Of a DNA stretch of 64,000 bases, positions 19,065 to 27,955 are shown piece by piece (the first letter of the stretch is position 1; each line of letters begins with the position of its first letter). Both the position numbers and the translations under genes were made by a program. The stretch is from Variovorax jilinensis (GTDB lineage: Bacteria > Pseudomonadota > Gammaproteobacteria > Burkholderiales > Burkholderiaceae_C): positions 256,001-320,000 of the forward strand of contig NZ_JASZYQ010000002.1 in assembly GCF_030316885.1 (NCBI RefSeq). Reading direction: 5' to 3'. The notes under the pieces are model-generated. The model searched no databases. It was not told the origin of the DNA and was given only the letters and a program-made list of their open reading frames with translations.

Positions 19065-20129
19065 ATGCAGGCCACCGAACGCCGACGCATGGCCTTCGAG
19101 CAGGTCGAGGACAGCCTCGTGCAGGAGGTGCTCGACGAATACGGCGAGCGCGTGCGGCGCCAGCTCAAGCGCTGGCTGCCCACGGTGGCGCCGCGCAGCT
19201 ACCTCGACGAGCTGCTGGCCGATTACCCGCGGCGCGGCGGCAAGATGCTGCGGCCCTGCATCTGCCTGGCAGCGGCGCGGCTGCTCGGGGCCGACCTCGA
19301 CGATGCGGTGGCGTCGGCGGTGTCGATCGAGCTGCTGCACAACGCTCTCCTGATCCACGACGACATCGAGGACGAGAGCGACCAGCGTCGTGGTGCCCCG
19401 ACCCTGCATGCGCTGCACGGCGTGCCGCTGGCGCTCAATGCCGGCGATGCGCTCGGGCTCCTGAGCCTGGCGCCGCTCAAGGCCAACTTCGGGCGCCTCG
19501 GCAGCTCGCTCGCGCTGCGCATCTTCGAGGAGACCGAGCGCACCGCCTGGGCCAGTGCCGAGGGCCAGGCCCTCGAGCTCGGCTGGCAGCGCGAATCGCG
19601 GCTCGACATCGACGAGGAGGACTACCTCACGATGGTGCTGCTCAAGACCTGCTGGCTGGCCTTCATCCATCCGTTGCGCGTCGGCTGCCTGATCGGTTCG
19701 CGCGGGCGCTACGACGTCGACCGGCTGGTGCGCCTGGGCAACTTCATCGGCGCCGCCTTCCAGATCCAGGACGACCTGCTGAACCTCGACAGCGGCGCGA
19801 GCTATGGCAAGGAAGCCGACGGCGACCTGCGCGAGGGCAAGCGCACGCTGATGATCATCCATGCGCTGGCCCATGCCGCGCCGGCGGCGCGTGCGCGGCT
19901 GCAGCGCTTCCTGACGCTGCCGCGCGAACGGCGCAGCGCGGCAGAGATTCGCTGGGTCCACGGGCTGATCGTTCGCTCGGGGTCGATGGACCATGCGCGC
20001 GGTGTGGCGGCCGGCCTGGCTGGCGCTGCGCTGTGCGAGTTCGAGCGCTGCTTCGGCAGCCTGGCGCCGAGCCGCGACCTGAGCTTCCTGCGCGCCATGC
20101 CGACATGGGTGCTGCAGCGCGCGCATTGA
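19065..20129 (+). CDS. Polyprenyl diphosphate synthase family protein
   Basis: A 354-residue trans-isoprenyl diphosphate synthase. The first Asp-rich motif is HDDIED (D99, D100, D103). The second is QDDLLNLD (D236, D237), with Asn240 at the usual fifth Asp position, as in GGPP-synthase-like members. GGKMLRP (58-64) binds pyrophosphate. Residues 4-5 before the first motif are Leu and Ala, not aromatic, which argues for a C20 or longer product rather than FPP. It lies in the operon between the orphan protein and a Rossmann reductase, and it is not next to other ubiquinone genes, so a dedicated secondary or membrane isoprenoid is more likely than quinone tail synthesis. Confidence 0.88.
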   Translation: MQATERRRMAFEQVEDSLVQEVLDEYGERVRRQLKRWLPTVAPRSYLDELLADYPRRGGKMLRPCICLAAARLLGADLDDAVASAVSIELLHNALLIHDDIEDESDQRRGAPTLHALHGVPLALNAGDALGLLSLAPLKANFGRLGSSLALRIFEETERTAWASAEGQALELGWQRESRLDIDEEDYLTMVLLKTCWLAFIHPLRVGCLIGSRGRYDVDRLVRLGNFIGAAFQIQDDLLNLDSGASYGKEADGDLREGKRTLMIIHALAHAAPAARARLQRFLTLPRERRSAAEIRWVHGLIVRSGSMDHARGVAAGLAGAALCEFERCFGSLAPSRDLSFLRAMPTWVLQRAH

Positions 20130-20164
20130 GCCGCGGGCACCAACCGATCCAGGAAGGCCAGACC

Positions 20165-21397
20165 ATGTATCGACAGATCCTGCTCTACGGCGCCACCGGC
20201 TTCTCGGGCCGCATCGTGGCACGCGCGGCCGCGCGCCGCTGGGCCGGCGATGCAAAGAGCGGCTTCGAGCCCGTGCTGGCCGGCCGCGACGCGTCGAAGC
20301 TGAACGCGCTCGGGCGCGAGCTCGGCCTGCAGACGCGGGTGGTGGCGCTCGACGATCCGCAGCGTCTCGACCAGATCCTCGGTGCCCAGGGCATGTTCGC
20401 CGTGATCAACGCCGCCGGCCCCTTCGCGGCAACCGCGGTACCGCTGGCGAAGGCGGCACTGCGCAACGAGCGGCACTACGTCGACATCAACGGCGAGGCC
20501 GACGTCTACAAGCAGCTCGACGACTACGGCTACCTGGCGGAGCGGCGCGGCATCACGATGGTGTGCGGAGCTGGCCACTCGGCCACCACCTCCGACCTGA
20601 TGCTCGCGGTCGCGCTGGCCCGGCTGGCCCGGCAGGGCATCACCGAAGTAGGCACGGTTCGCATTGCGTTCTCGCACGTCAAGTTTACTTCGCAGGGCAG
20701 CGCGCAGACGGCGTGGCGCTCGATCCGCGAGCAGACCATGGTCGTGCGCGCACGAACAGCCGAGGCCGGCGAGCGCCCGATGCTCGAGCTCGACTACGAG
20801 CCTTCGGGTCGCATCGAACGCATGTTCGATTTCAGCGCGAGGAACGGGGCGCACGGGCCCGGCCAATCCGCGCCGCCGCGCCGCATCGCGATGCTGGTCA
20901 ACCTGCTGGACCTGCTGACCGCGCGCATCACGGCGATGCGCAGCCACGTGAGCGTGCGCCGCATCGAGAGCTTCATCGAGATGCCCGAGGGCGCGCGCAT
21001 CTTCGTGCAGCTCGGCACGCTGTCGGCACCCCTGCATGCGCTGCCCGCCTGGCGCCGGCTGGTGCGCTCGCAGGTCGCGCTGCTGCCCGAGGGGCCGAAT
21101 GCCGAGGAGCGCAGGCAGGACCGGCACACGGTGCTGCTCGAGATCGACGATGGCGCCGGCCGGACGCTGATCGACTGCCGCATGGAGACGCCCGACCCCT
21201 ACGACTTCACGGCCGACTGCGTGCTCGGCGTCACCGAGGGCCTGGCCCGCAGGAAGCTGCCGGGCTGGCGCACGCCGGCCGAGCTGTTCGACGTCATGGC
21301 GGAGGACGACCCGGCGATGAAGCGCCTGTTCGCGGACTGCCGCTTCGAGTTGCGTAAGGATGTCACCGATGCCAGCCAACATGCCGCCGTCGCTTGA
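20165..21397 (+). CDS. Saccharopine-dehydrogenase-like NAD(P) reductase
   Basis: A 410-residue protein with an N-terminal Rossmann domain GATGFSGR (9-16) and the arrangement of the saccharopine-dehydrogenase / trans-acting enoyl reductase family. AGRDASKLNALG follows strand 2, and INAAGPFAATAVPLAKAAL is the conserved nucleotide-site loop. Mycobacterial relatives reduce enoyl or isoprenoid double bonds for cell-envelope lipids. In this operon reduction of a polyprenyl product is a reasonable guess, not shown. No transmembrane helix is obvious. The ATG at 20165 follows the Shine-Dalgarno AGGAAGG. Confidence 0.84.
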   Translation: MYRQILLYGATGFSGRIVARAAARRWAGDAKSGFEPVLAGRDASKLNALGRELGLQTRVVALDDPQRLDQILGAQGMFAVINAAGPFAATAVPLAKAALRNERHYVDINGEADVYKQLDDYGYLAERRGITMVCGAGHSATTSDLMLAVALARLARQGITEVGTVRIAFSHVKFTSQGSAQTAWRSIREQTMVVRARTAEAGERPMLELDYEPSGRIERMFDFSARNGAHGPGQSAPPRRIAMLVNLLDLLTARITAMRSHVSVRRIESFIEMPEGARIFVQLGTLSAPLHALPAWRRLVRSQVALLPEGPNAEERRQDRHTVLLEIDDGAGRTLIDCRMETPDPYDFTADCVLGVTEGLARRKLPGWRTPAELFDVMAEDDPAMKRLFADCRFELRKDVTDASQHAAVA

Positions 21398-23126
21398 GCG
21401 CTTCTGGCTCGGCCTCGTGGAGGTGCCGGGAGGCTTCGGGCCGGAGTTGTCGGGGGACGCCGTCGGCCCGCCGCTGCCTGCCGCCAGCCGCAGCCTGGCG
21501 GTCGACGTGTTGCGCTCGTCCGATTCTTTGGCGTCGATCGCGGTGCTGGTGTCGACCATCGAACACGGCGCATCGGGCGCGCTCAGCTGCTGGGTCGGGT
21601 TCAGCAATCGGGTCGCCTGGGGCGATGCGCTGCGCCAGCGCGGCATCGTGACGATCGAGACGCCGATCCATATCACCGAACCCGGCAAGCACGGCAGCTT
21701 TACCCTGGCGATCCGCGCGCCGCTGAAGGCTGCCACCACCGAGGTCGAGGCCGTGAGCCAGGCGCCGGTGCTGTTCACGATCAGGGGCGTGCGCTTCGGG
21801 CCACGCACCCGCGACAAAGCCGTGCAGCCGCCGTTCCCCTTGGTTTACGCGCAAATGGGCTTCGCGCCCTCGGCGGGTGCCGCGAACAGCGAGTTCGTGA
21901 TCAGCGCGGACCGGGTCGACCTTCGGCGCGACGATGCCAGCCTGCTCACCTCGCGCGCCACGCTCGAGGTGGCGGACGACGCCCGCTTTCCGTTCGTTGG
22001 CTACCGCGGCCAGCACGTGGTTTTCGACCGGAGCTTCTGCGGCGGCCTCTACCGTTCGCTGGATGCCGATCTCCAGGTTTCGAGAGCCGCCATGCCTGCA
22101 GGGCGCCTGTCGCGTTCCCCGCGCCCCAAGCCGTTCCAGAACACCGGCTACCGGTTCAGCGATCTCGACCTGGTCGGCATGCGGGTCGACCTCCGGCCCT
22201 TCGGCGCCGACGCCGACGAACTGCTGAACGAGATGATCCGTCCGCTCAACTTCCATCTCGAATCGCAGCGGCTGTCCGACCGCATCGCGGCGCTCGGCTT
22301 CAGCTACCGCCCGGCCGCGCGCACGCTGTCGATCGAGCTGGTGCGCTACGGCCGCATGCACTGGGGCGAGCAGGTGCCCGAGGACGGCATCGATCCCTTC
22401 GAATCGCAATACGAACTGCTGATGCGCGTGCTGGTCGGCCGGGTCGACGACGACGGCGCACAGGCGCACGATCCGGCCGCCTACGTGCCCGCGATCTTTG
22501 TCGACAACGGCTGGTCGAAGGTGATCGGGCGTGAGCTTCAGGGTTTCGAGAAGCGGCTCGCACGCTTCGTGGACTGCGACGGGCAGCCGCTTGCGCCGCC
22601 CGGCGCCTCGCCGCGCAGCGGCTCGCCGCTGTTCGACATCGCGCACATCGACCAGCTGGATTCGCTCGCGCCCGGTGCCGAGGCGGTCCGCATCGCCGAC
22701 ATCGCGCTGCCGCCGATTCCGTCCGACTGGCTCGCGCATGCGCAGCGCGTCGACACCTTCGGCGTCGAACTCGCGGCCGGGCCGCGCTGGCAGCAGCGGG
22801 ACTTCGCCGGCAGGGAATTTCGTCGCTCGTTCGCGCGCGACGTGCTCGAAGACGGCCTGACCCGGTTCCGCTCGATCCAGGTGACGCCGGTCGACGGCCG
22901 CCCGCTGCCCAAGGCCTGGATCACGGGCTCGTTCAGGCTGCGCGACCTGCGCTCGACCTTTCCGACCGGCATCGCGACGATCAAGCTGCATTCCGACCCG
23001 AGGCTTCCGCGCGCGTTCACGCGCCTCAGGGAACTGCTGGGCGATCAGCCTTTCACGGTGCCGACCGGCGACTGGTATGTCGGCCGTTCCTCACTCGACC
23101 TGAGCGTGGACGACGGGCTGGTCTGA
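21369..23126 (+). CDS. Large uncharacterised protein, acetoacetate-decarboxylase-like part
   Basis: A 585-residue protein with no confident family. The C-terminal half includes YVPAIFVDNGWSKVIGRE then GRELQGFEKRLARF. The GRELQGFEKR stretch (387-396) resembles the Schiff-base lysine region of acetoacetate decarboxylases (GRE..G.PKK), with K395 in the catalytic position but Glu-Lys-Arg instead of Pro-Lys-Lys. The N-terminal 200 residues are unassigned. AAGGA at 21356-21360 favours the ATG at 21369 over 21360. It overlaps the upstream gene by 29 nt and, at its 3' end, the convergent cyclase gene by 36 bp. Function unknown. Confidence 0.75.
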   Translation: MPANMPPSLERFWLGLVEVPGGFGPELSGDAVGPPLPAASRSLAVDVLRSSDSLASIAVLVSTIEHGASGALSCWVGFSNRVAWGDALRQRGIVTIETPIHITEPGKHGSFTLAIRAPLKAATTEVEAVSQAPVLFTIRGVRFGPRTRDKAVQPPFPLVYAQMGFAPSAGAANSEFVISADRVDLRRDDASLLTSRATLEVADDARFPFVGYRGQHVVFDRSFCGGLYRSLDADLQVSRAAMPAGRLSRSPRPKPFQNTGYRFSDLDLVGMRVDLRPFGADADELLNEMIRPLNFHLESQRLSDRIAALGFSYRPAARTLSIELVRYGRMHWGEQVPEDGIDPFESQYELLMRVLVGRVDDDGAQAHDPAAYVPAIFVDNGWSKVIGRELQGFEKRLARFVDCDGQPLAPPGASPRSGSPLFDIAHIDQLDSLAPGAEAVRIADIALPPIPSDWLAHAQRVDTFGVELAAGPRWQQRDFAGREFRRSFARDVLEDGLTRFRSIQVTPVDGRPLPKAWITGSFRLRDLRSTFPTGIATIKLHSDPRLPRAFTRLRELLGDQPFTVPTGDWYVGRSSLDLSVDDGLV

Positions 23127-26100
23127 GGTCAGTGCGAGCGCAGTCAGCGAGGCGATCGCGGCCTCGAAGTGAACCAGCGTGAGGCGCACGAAGTCCGGGT
23201 CGTCGGGCACGGGCAGCGTGCCGTCGAGAACCTCGAGCGCCATCTGCGCGGCATCGCGCAGGCCGTCGGCGTCGAGCAGGCACAGCAGCATCGCCGCGGC
23301 CCGCAGCGCCACCGTCAGCGCGCCGTGGCTGCGTGCATGCGCCATGGCCTGCAGCAGGTGCGCGCGCGCATCGGCCGGGTTGTCGGCCAGGCGGGCCATG
23401 AGGATGTGCAACTCGCCCGCCATGTAGACCTCTTCCCCGTCCGCGGCGCGCTGCAGCCCGCTCTGCACCATGGCGAGCGCGCCGGCGCGGTCTTCCGCCG
23501 CCAGCAGCGACATCGCGATGCCCCAGGTGTAGTAGGTGGCGCTGACCTCGGCGCCCGCATCGAGAAAGGCCTTGTGCACGAACTGCAGCGTCGCCACCGC
23601 CTCGGGCGCCGGCCCGAGCGCACCCTGCGCGATGCACAGCTGCATCATCCCGGCCGGAATCCAGGTGCTGTAGCCGCGTTCCTGTGCCACTGCGAGGCCG
23701 TTCGAGGCCAGTTCGGCCGCGTTCGCGAAGCGCCGCTGCAGCAGCCGCGACGCCGCCATCCACACTTTGCCGTAGCTGTGGTCGAAGGGGCTGTGCAGGG
23801 TCTCGAGGTGCGCATGCAGTGCGTCGGCCGCGTCCTCGGCCGCGCGCAGGTCGCCGCGCAGCCAGGCGATGGTGGTCACCATCGACCAGGCCGCGGTGCC
23901 CGGCTCCTGCACGTTGGGATAGGTGAAGCGGCTGCCCTTCTCGGCCTTGTAGAGCGACAGGCAGCGGTCCAGGTGCTGCTGGCCTTCGTCGAGGCGGCCG
24001 AGGTAGAGCAGCGGATAGGCGGCGAAGGCGAGCGCATCGATCAGCAGATCGAGCCGGCCCGACTGCTCGGCCATGCGGATGCAGGCCTGGGCGAGCTCGT
24101 ACGAACGCACGATGCGTCCGCGCACGAGATAGTGCGAGCCGCTGCCGCGGTAGACGGGGTAGGCGTCCTCGGGCGGGGTCTCTTCGTCGCACAGCGACAT
24201 CGCCTCGGTGAAGGCATGCTCCACCTCGGGCGCGACATAGCCGCGGGTGGCGGTGAACGAATGCCCGAGCTGCGACAGCAAGGCCCGCCGCAGCGATCGG
24301 CTGGCCGACGGTTCGGCGATCTGGGCCGTGAGCTTCAGGCCCGCCTGCGCGTGGCCGATCGATTCCTCGTAGGCGGCGCGGCCGGCGGTCAGGCGGCTCG
24401 CGTCGATCAGCGTGCGCACCGCGCGTTCGGTCTGTCCGGCCTGCGCGAAGTGATGCGCCAGCAGGTCCAGCGGCACTTCGCCGGGCGCTCTGCCTTCGTT
24501 CGTCTGCAGCAGCTCGGCCGCGCGCGCGTGGAGCCGCTGGCGGTCGCCGCGCAACAGGGTGTGGTAGACCGCGTCGTGGATAAGCGCATGGCGAAAGCGC
24601 AGGGCGCCGTAGGAAGCGGCGCTGGTCGCGATCAGGATGCCTTCCTCGATCAGCCGCCCGATCGGCGCCGCCATGTCGCGCGGCTCGCCGGTCAGGCGTT
24701 CGAGCAGCAGCGGCGAGAACTCGCGGCCCAGCACGGCGGCCGATTGCACCACGGCCCGCAGCGCCGGCAGGCGGTCGAGACGGGCCTGCACCAGGTGCTG
24801 CAGCGTGGCCGGAATCTCGTCGCCCGATCCGGTGCTCTTCTCGATCACGGCGCGCGTCAGTTCCTCGAGGAACAGGGGGTTGCCTTCGCCGCGCTCGACG
24901 ATGCCGTCGACCGCGCTGTCGCTCAACGCATCGCCCGCGGCCAGGCTGCGCACCAGCTTCGCCGCCTCGTCGGCGTCGAGCGGTTCGAGGTTCTTGCGCA
25001 CCACGCGCGGCAGGCCATCCAGGAAGGCGCCGGCGTCGCTGCGGCGCGCCACGAGGATCATGAGCCGCTGGCCGGCTGCATCTTCGATCACGCGCCGCAG
25101 CACCAGGCCGGTGGTCGCATCGGCCCAGTGCAGGTCTTCCACGATGAGCAGCACGGGGCTGCGCTGGGTCAGCGCGCGCATCAGCCAGACCAGCAGCTTG
25201 ACCGTGTTCTCGCGTTCCAGCTCAGGGCTGTCGCCCTCGGATGGCACCGCGGCCTGCGGGCACATCACGGGGCGCAGGTAGCGCCAGGCGTTGTCGGGTG
25301 CCGGGCCGGCGATCGTCGCGGCGAGCAGCAGCAGGGTCTTGTCCCGGGTGCCGGCCTCGTCGTCGCCGGGTTGCACGTCGGCCAGCCGGCGCAGCAGCAC
25401 GCCGAGCGGGTAGAGCGGTGCGTTCTGCATGCGCGGCGTGCAATGCAGGTCGAGGTGCATCGCCTGCTCCTCGGCCAGCGACTGCTGAAGGGCGCGCACC
25501 AGTCGCGACTTGCCGACGCCGGCTTCGCCCACCAGCTCGACCACCTCGCAGCTGCCCTGCGAGACCTGGCGCCACAGCGTGGCGAGCTCGGCCAGCAGCC
25601 CTTCGCGGCCCACCAGCTGGCTGGCGCCGCGACCGGTGCGAAGCGCCTCGAAGCGCGACAGCGACGGCAGCTCGGCGAAGGCCTGCCAGGCCGGCACCGG
25701 CTGCGGGAAGCCGTCGAGCCGCAGGGGGCCGAGCGCGCGCAGCTCGAAGCGCTGGCCGACCAGGCGGCGGGTCTGCTCGCACAGCACCACGCCACTCGGC
25801 GGCGCCGAAGCCACGAGCCGCGCCGCGAGATGCGCCACGGGCCCGGTGACGGATTGCTCGTCGATCGCCGCGCCGGCGATCATCTCGCCCATCACGACCG
25901 TGCCCGATGCGATGCCCACGCGCAGTTCGAGCGTGGCCGGCGGCGGCGCGCGCACGGCCTTGATCGAATGCACGAAGTCGATGCCTGCGCGCACGGCCGA
26001 TTCGGCCGAGTCTTCCTGCACTGCCGGATAGCCGAAGACCACGAACGCGCCGTCGCCGACGAAGCGGATGATGTAGCCCGAGTGGCGCCGCGAGACTTCG

Positions 26101-26318
26101 CGCACCACCCGATGAATCGAGGAGAACACCAGTCGCAGGTCGTCCGGGTCGAGCGCATTGGCGAGCCGGGTCGATTGCACGAGGTCGCAGAACAGCATCG
26201 TGCCCTGCCGCAGTTCGGGCCGGTCGATGGTGGTCGACGGAAGCGCCGTGCCGCATTGGTCACAGAAGCGCGCACCCGCGCGGGACTCGGCAGCGCAACG
26301 CGGGCACAGAGCGAACAT
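23091..26318 (-). CDS. Class III nucleotide cyclase domain / AAA ATPase / TPR protein
   Basis: A 1075-residue signalling protein. An N-terminal zinc ribbon (C5, C8, C19, C22) precedes a class III adenylate/guanylate cyclase domain (about 38-205) with metal aspartates D45 (FCDLVQST) and D89 (VGDG). A STAND-type AAA ATPase follows with Walker A GEAGVGKS and Walker B LLIVEDLHWAD, then about 450 residues of TPR-like repeats. No C-terminal LuxR helix-turn-helix is visible, so output is probably cyclic nucleotide or protein binding. It converges on the isoprenoid-type operon, which makes a regulatory link plausible but unproven. Both metal residues are present, so cyclase activity is possible. Confidence 0.88.
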   Translation of the reverse strand: MFALCPRCAAESRAGARFCDQCGTALPSTTIDRPELRQGTMLFCDLVQSTRLANALDPDDLRLVFSSIHRVVREVSRRHSGYIIRFVGDGAFVVFGYPAVQEDSAESAVRAGIDFVHSIKAVRAPPPATLELRVGIASGTVVMGEMIAGAAIDEQSVTGPVAHLAARLVASAPPSGVVLCEQTRRLVGQRFELRALGPLRLDGFPQPVPAWQAFAELPSLSRFEALRTGRGASQLVGREGLLAELATLWRQVSQGSCEVVELVGEAGVGKSRLVRALQQSLAEEQAMHLDLHCTPRMQNAPLYPLGVLLRRLADVQPGDDEAGTRDKTLLLLAATIAGPAPDNAWRYLRPVMCPQAAVPSEGDSPELERENTVKLLVWLMRALTQRSPVLLIVEDLHWADATTGLVLRRVIEDAAGQRLMILVARRSDAGAFLDGLPRVVRKNLEPLDADEAAKLVRSLAAGDALSDSAVDGIVERGEGNPLFLEELTRAVIEKSTGSGDEIPATLQHLVQARLDRLPALRAVVQSAAVLGREFSPLLLERLTGEPRDMAAPIGRLIEEGILIATSAASYGALRFRHALIHDAVYHTLLRGDRQRLHARAAELLQTNEGRAPGEVPLDLLAHHFAQAGQTERAVRTLIDASRLTAGRAAYEESIGHAQAGLKLTAQIAEPSASRSLRRALLSQLGHSFTATRGYVAPEVEHAFTEAMSLCDEETPPEDAYPVYRGSGSHYLVRGRIVRSYELAQACIRMAEQSGRLDLLIDALAFAAYPLLYLGRLDEGQQHLDRCLSLYKAEKGSRFTYPNVQEPGTAAWSMVTTIAWLRGDLRAAEDAADALHAHLETLHSPFDHSYGKVWMAASRLLQRRFANAAELASNGLAVAQERGYSTWIPAGMMQLCIAQGALGPAPEAVATLQFVHKAFLDAGAEVSATYYTWGIAMSLLAAEDRAGALAMVQSGLQRAADGEEVYMAGELHILMARLADNPADARAHLLQAMAHARSHGALTVALRAAAMLLCLLDADGLRDAAQMALEVLDGTLPVPDDPDFVRLTLVHFEAAIASLTALALTSDQPVVHAQVE

Positions 26319-26386
26319 GGACGGCGTAGCCTTTCAGCTAGGAAGAAAAAGCGAACGATGCGTCGCTCGCGTATCGACAGCCGCCT

Positions 26387-26432
26387 CTTATAGAACTTAC
26401 ATACTATGAATGCAAGTTTATGAATGCAAGTT
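26387..26432 (-). promoter_or_regulatory. Sigma-70 promoter embedded in triple repeat operator
   Basis: Upstream of the cyclase/ATPase gene on the minus strand, TTGCAT (26410-26415), a 17-bp spacer and TATAAG (26387-26392) form a good sigma-70 promoter. The sequence TATGAATGCAAGTT occurs twice in exact tandem (26405-26418 and 26419-26432), and an inverted, slightly degenerate copy (GAACTTACAT, 26393-26402) lies in the spacer. The three copies surround the -35, as expected for a transcription-factor operator. Leader length is about 60 nt. Confidence 0.7.
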
Positions 26433-26529
26433 CGGGGACGCGTATGATTCGACTGCGACGGCGCCTTCGACACGTGAAGTGGAGGCCCCGGAAATGGGTC
26501 CCGAAATGGATGCTATAATCGCAAGCTGT

Positions 26530-26606
26530 GCGGCTGTAGCTCAGTTGGATAGAGTACTTGGCTACGAACCAAGGGGTCGTGGGTTCAATTCCTGCCAGCC
26601 GCACCA
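26530..26606 (+). tRNA. tRNA-Arg (anticodon ACG)
   Basis: A 77-nt cloverleaf including CCA. The acceptor GCGGCTG pairs with CAGCCGC, and the anticodon stem CTTGG/CCAAG encloses loop CTACGAA (anticodon ACG, expected to be read as ICG). An extended -10 TGCTATAAT lies at 26511-26519, 10 bp upstream, and a strong terminator follows at 26614, so it is a single-gene transcript. Confidence 0.95.
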
Positions 26607-26613
26607 CTCTCTG

Positions 26614-26655
26614 AATGGCCTGGAAGATTCATTTCTTCCAGGCCATTTTCTTTTT
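26614..26655 (+). terminator. Strong Rho-independent terminator of tRNA-Arg
   Basis: A perfect 14-bp stem (26614-26627 with 26634-26647, loop 26628-26633) is followed by TTCTTTTT. It lies 7 bp past the tRNA. Confidence 0.92.
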
Positions 26656-26804
26656 GCGCAACGCTTTTCCTGCGCTGCTCAATTCGAAGGCACCGTGTCG
26701 CAGCCCGCGCCAGTCAACGATTCCGCTCGAAGCGCACACGGTTTTCCCCAGGATTGTCCCCAGAATCGAGGGGCAACCTCGCACGAACCAAAGACCGGAA
26801 CCCG

Positions 26805-27260
26805 ATGATCCGCATCGCGCCCTACGAAGATGAACTGCATCGCGCCGATGTCGTCGCACTCTGGACTGCCGCCTTCGGCTACGCGACCGCGCACAACGCA
26901 CCCGGCCTTTCCATCGACCGCAAGCTCGCCGTGGCCGACGGTCTCCTTTTCGTCGCACTCGACGAGCGCGAAGGCGCTGCGCGCGTGGCGGGGACCGTGA
27001 TGGCGGGCTACGACGGCCATCGCGGGTGGCTGTATTCGGTCGCGGTCGATCCGGAGCGCCGTGGCGGCGGCATCGGCAGCGCGCTCGTGGCACATGCCGA
27101 GGCTGCCCTCGCGGCGCTGGGTTGCATGAAGATCAACCTGCAGATCGTCGGCGGCAACGAGGCGGTGACCGCCTTCTACGAAGCGCTGGGCTACGTGGTC
27201 GAGCCGCGCATCAGCATGGGCAAGCGCATCGCGGCCAACATTCCCGCGCCGCAGGCCTGA
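26805..27260 (+). CDS. ypeA: GNAT acetyltransferase, YpeA-like
   Basis: A 151-residue acetyl-CoA-dependent N-acetyltransferase. The acetyl-CoA loop is RGGGIGSALV (about 86-95), and the segment VAGTVMAGYDGHRGWLYSVAV is very close to E. coli YpeA, as is IDRKL near residue 43. The substrate of YpeA is not established. The ATG at 26805 gives the family N-terminus (MIRIAPYEDE); an in-frame GTG about 50 nt upstream adds unrelated residues. It stands alone after the tRNA-Arg terminator. Confidence 0.85.
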   Translation: MIRIAPYEDELHRADVVALWTAAFGYATAHNAPGLSIDRKLAVADGLLFVALDEREGAARVAGTVMAGYDGHRGWLYSVAVDPERRGGGIGSALVAHAEAALAALGCMKINLQIVGGNEAVTAFYEALGYVVEPRISMGKRIAANIPAPQA

Positions 27261-27287
27261 GGCCGGTCTTGAACGCCGTCGCGCAAC

Positions 27288-27752
27288 CTAGCCGCGCCAG
27301 GCCGACCAGCCGCAGAACCCCAGCAGCAGCACGCCCGCGAACAGGTCGGTGAGCATCGCGACGTTCTCGAGCTTGTTGCGATGGCCTTGCAGCGCATGGT
27401 TGATGCCGGCGAGCAGGTAGAACACGCCGCCGACGAGCGCGGCGGGCAGCACCCAGCCCGGAAAGAAGAGGCTCAGGCTGCCGACGATGCCGATCGACAG
27501 GTTGCCGAAGCCCAGTTCGCGCACCAGCAGCAGCGCCTCGTCGCCCTTGATGCCGAGGATCTTCTCGGCCGTGTAGCGCGGCTGCAGGATCTGCTTCAGC
27601 CCGGCCAGCAGCAGCCGCAGCCCCACCGCCCAGAACACGTACCACTTGCCGATCAGCGCCATGCCGACCGGCACGGAATGCTGGATCGCATCGATCGCGA
27701 TCGACAGCAGCGGGAAGACGAACATCAGGCCGGCGACCGAGATGAAATACAT
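27288..27752 (-). CDS. Four-helix inner-membrane protein (DUF6790-like)
   Basis: A 154-residue, very hydrophobic protein with about four transmembrane helices: residues 3-23, 40-55, about 88-115 and 133-150. A conserved cytoplasmic loop, ILGIKGDEALLLVRELGFGNLSIG, lies between helices 2 and 3. The loop and length match small bacterial membrane proteins annotated as DUF6790; I assign that from memory with moderate certainty. It has no known function. It converges on the acetyltransferase gene with 27 bp between the stop codons. Confidence 0.78.
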   Translation of the reverse strand: MYFISVAGLMFVFPLLSIAIDAIQHSVPVGMALIGKWYVFWAVGLRLLLAGLKQILQPRYTAEKILGIKGDEALLLVRELGFGNLSIGIVGSLSLFFPGWVLPAALVGGVFYLLAGINHALQGHRNKLENVAMLTDLFAGVLLLGFCGWSAWRG

Positions 27753-27955
27753 GGAATCCCCAGGTGGAGCGATGCGACGATTCTCTCCGCGGACGCCAGG
27801 TGCCGGGGTCGATTCCGCGCGCCTGTAACAGGCTCGGTCAGCAACACTACCGCCGGCGTGGGCGACGCGAGACGGGCGCGGCGGCCGCGCCCATAATCCG
27901 CCCTCGGTCGCGCCGGGGGCCGGTTCTTCTCCTGGCATTTCCTTGGGGCGTCACG

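Noticed and set aside
14104..26606. Possible genomic island bounded by the CAT tRNA and tRNA-Arg
   Set aside because: No duplicated tRNA 3' end, integrase or transposase is visible, and G+C looks like the rest of the window.
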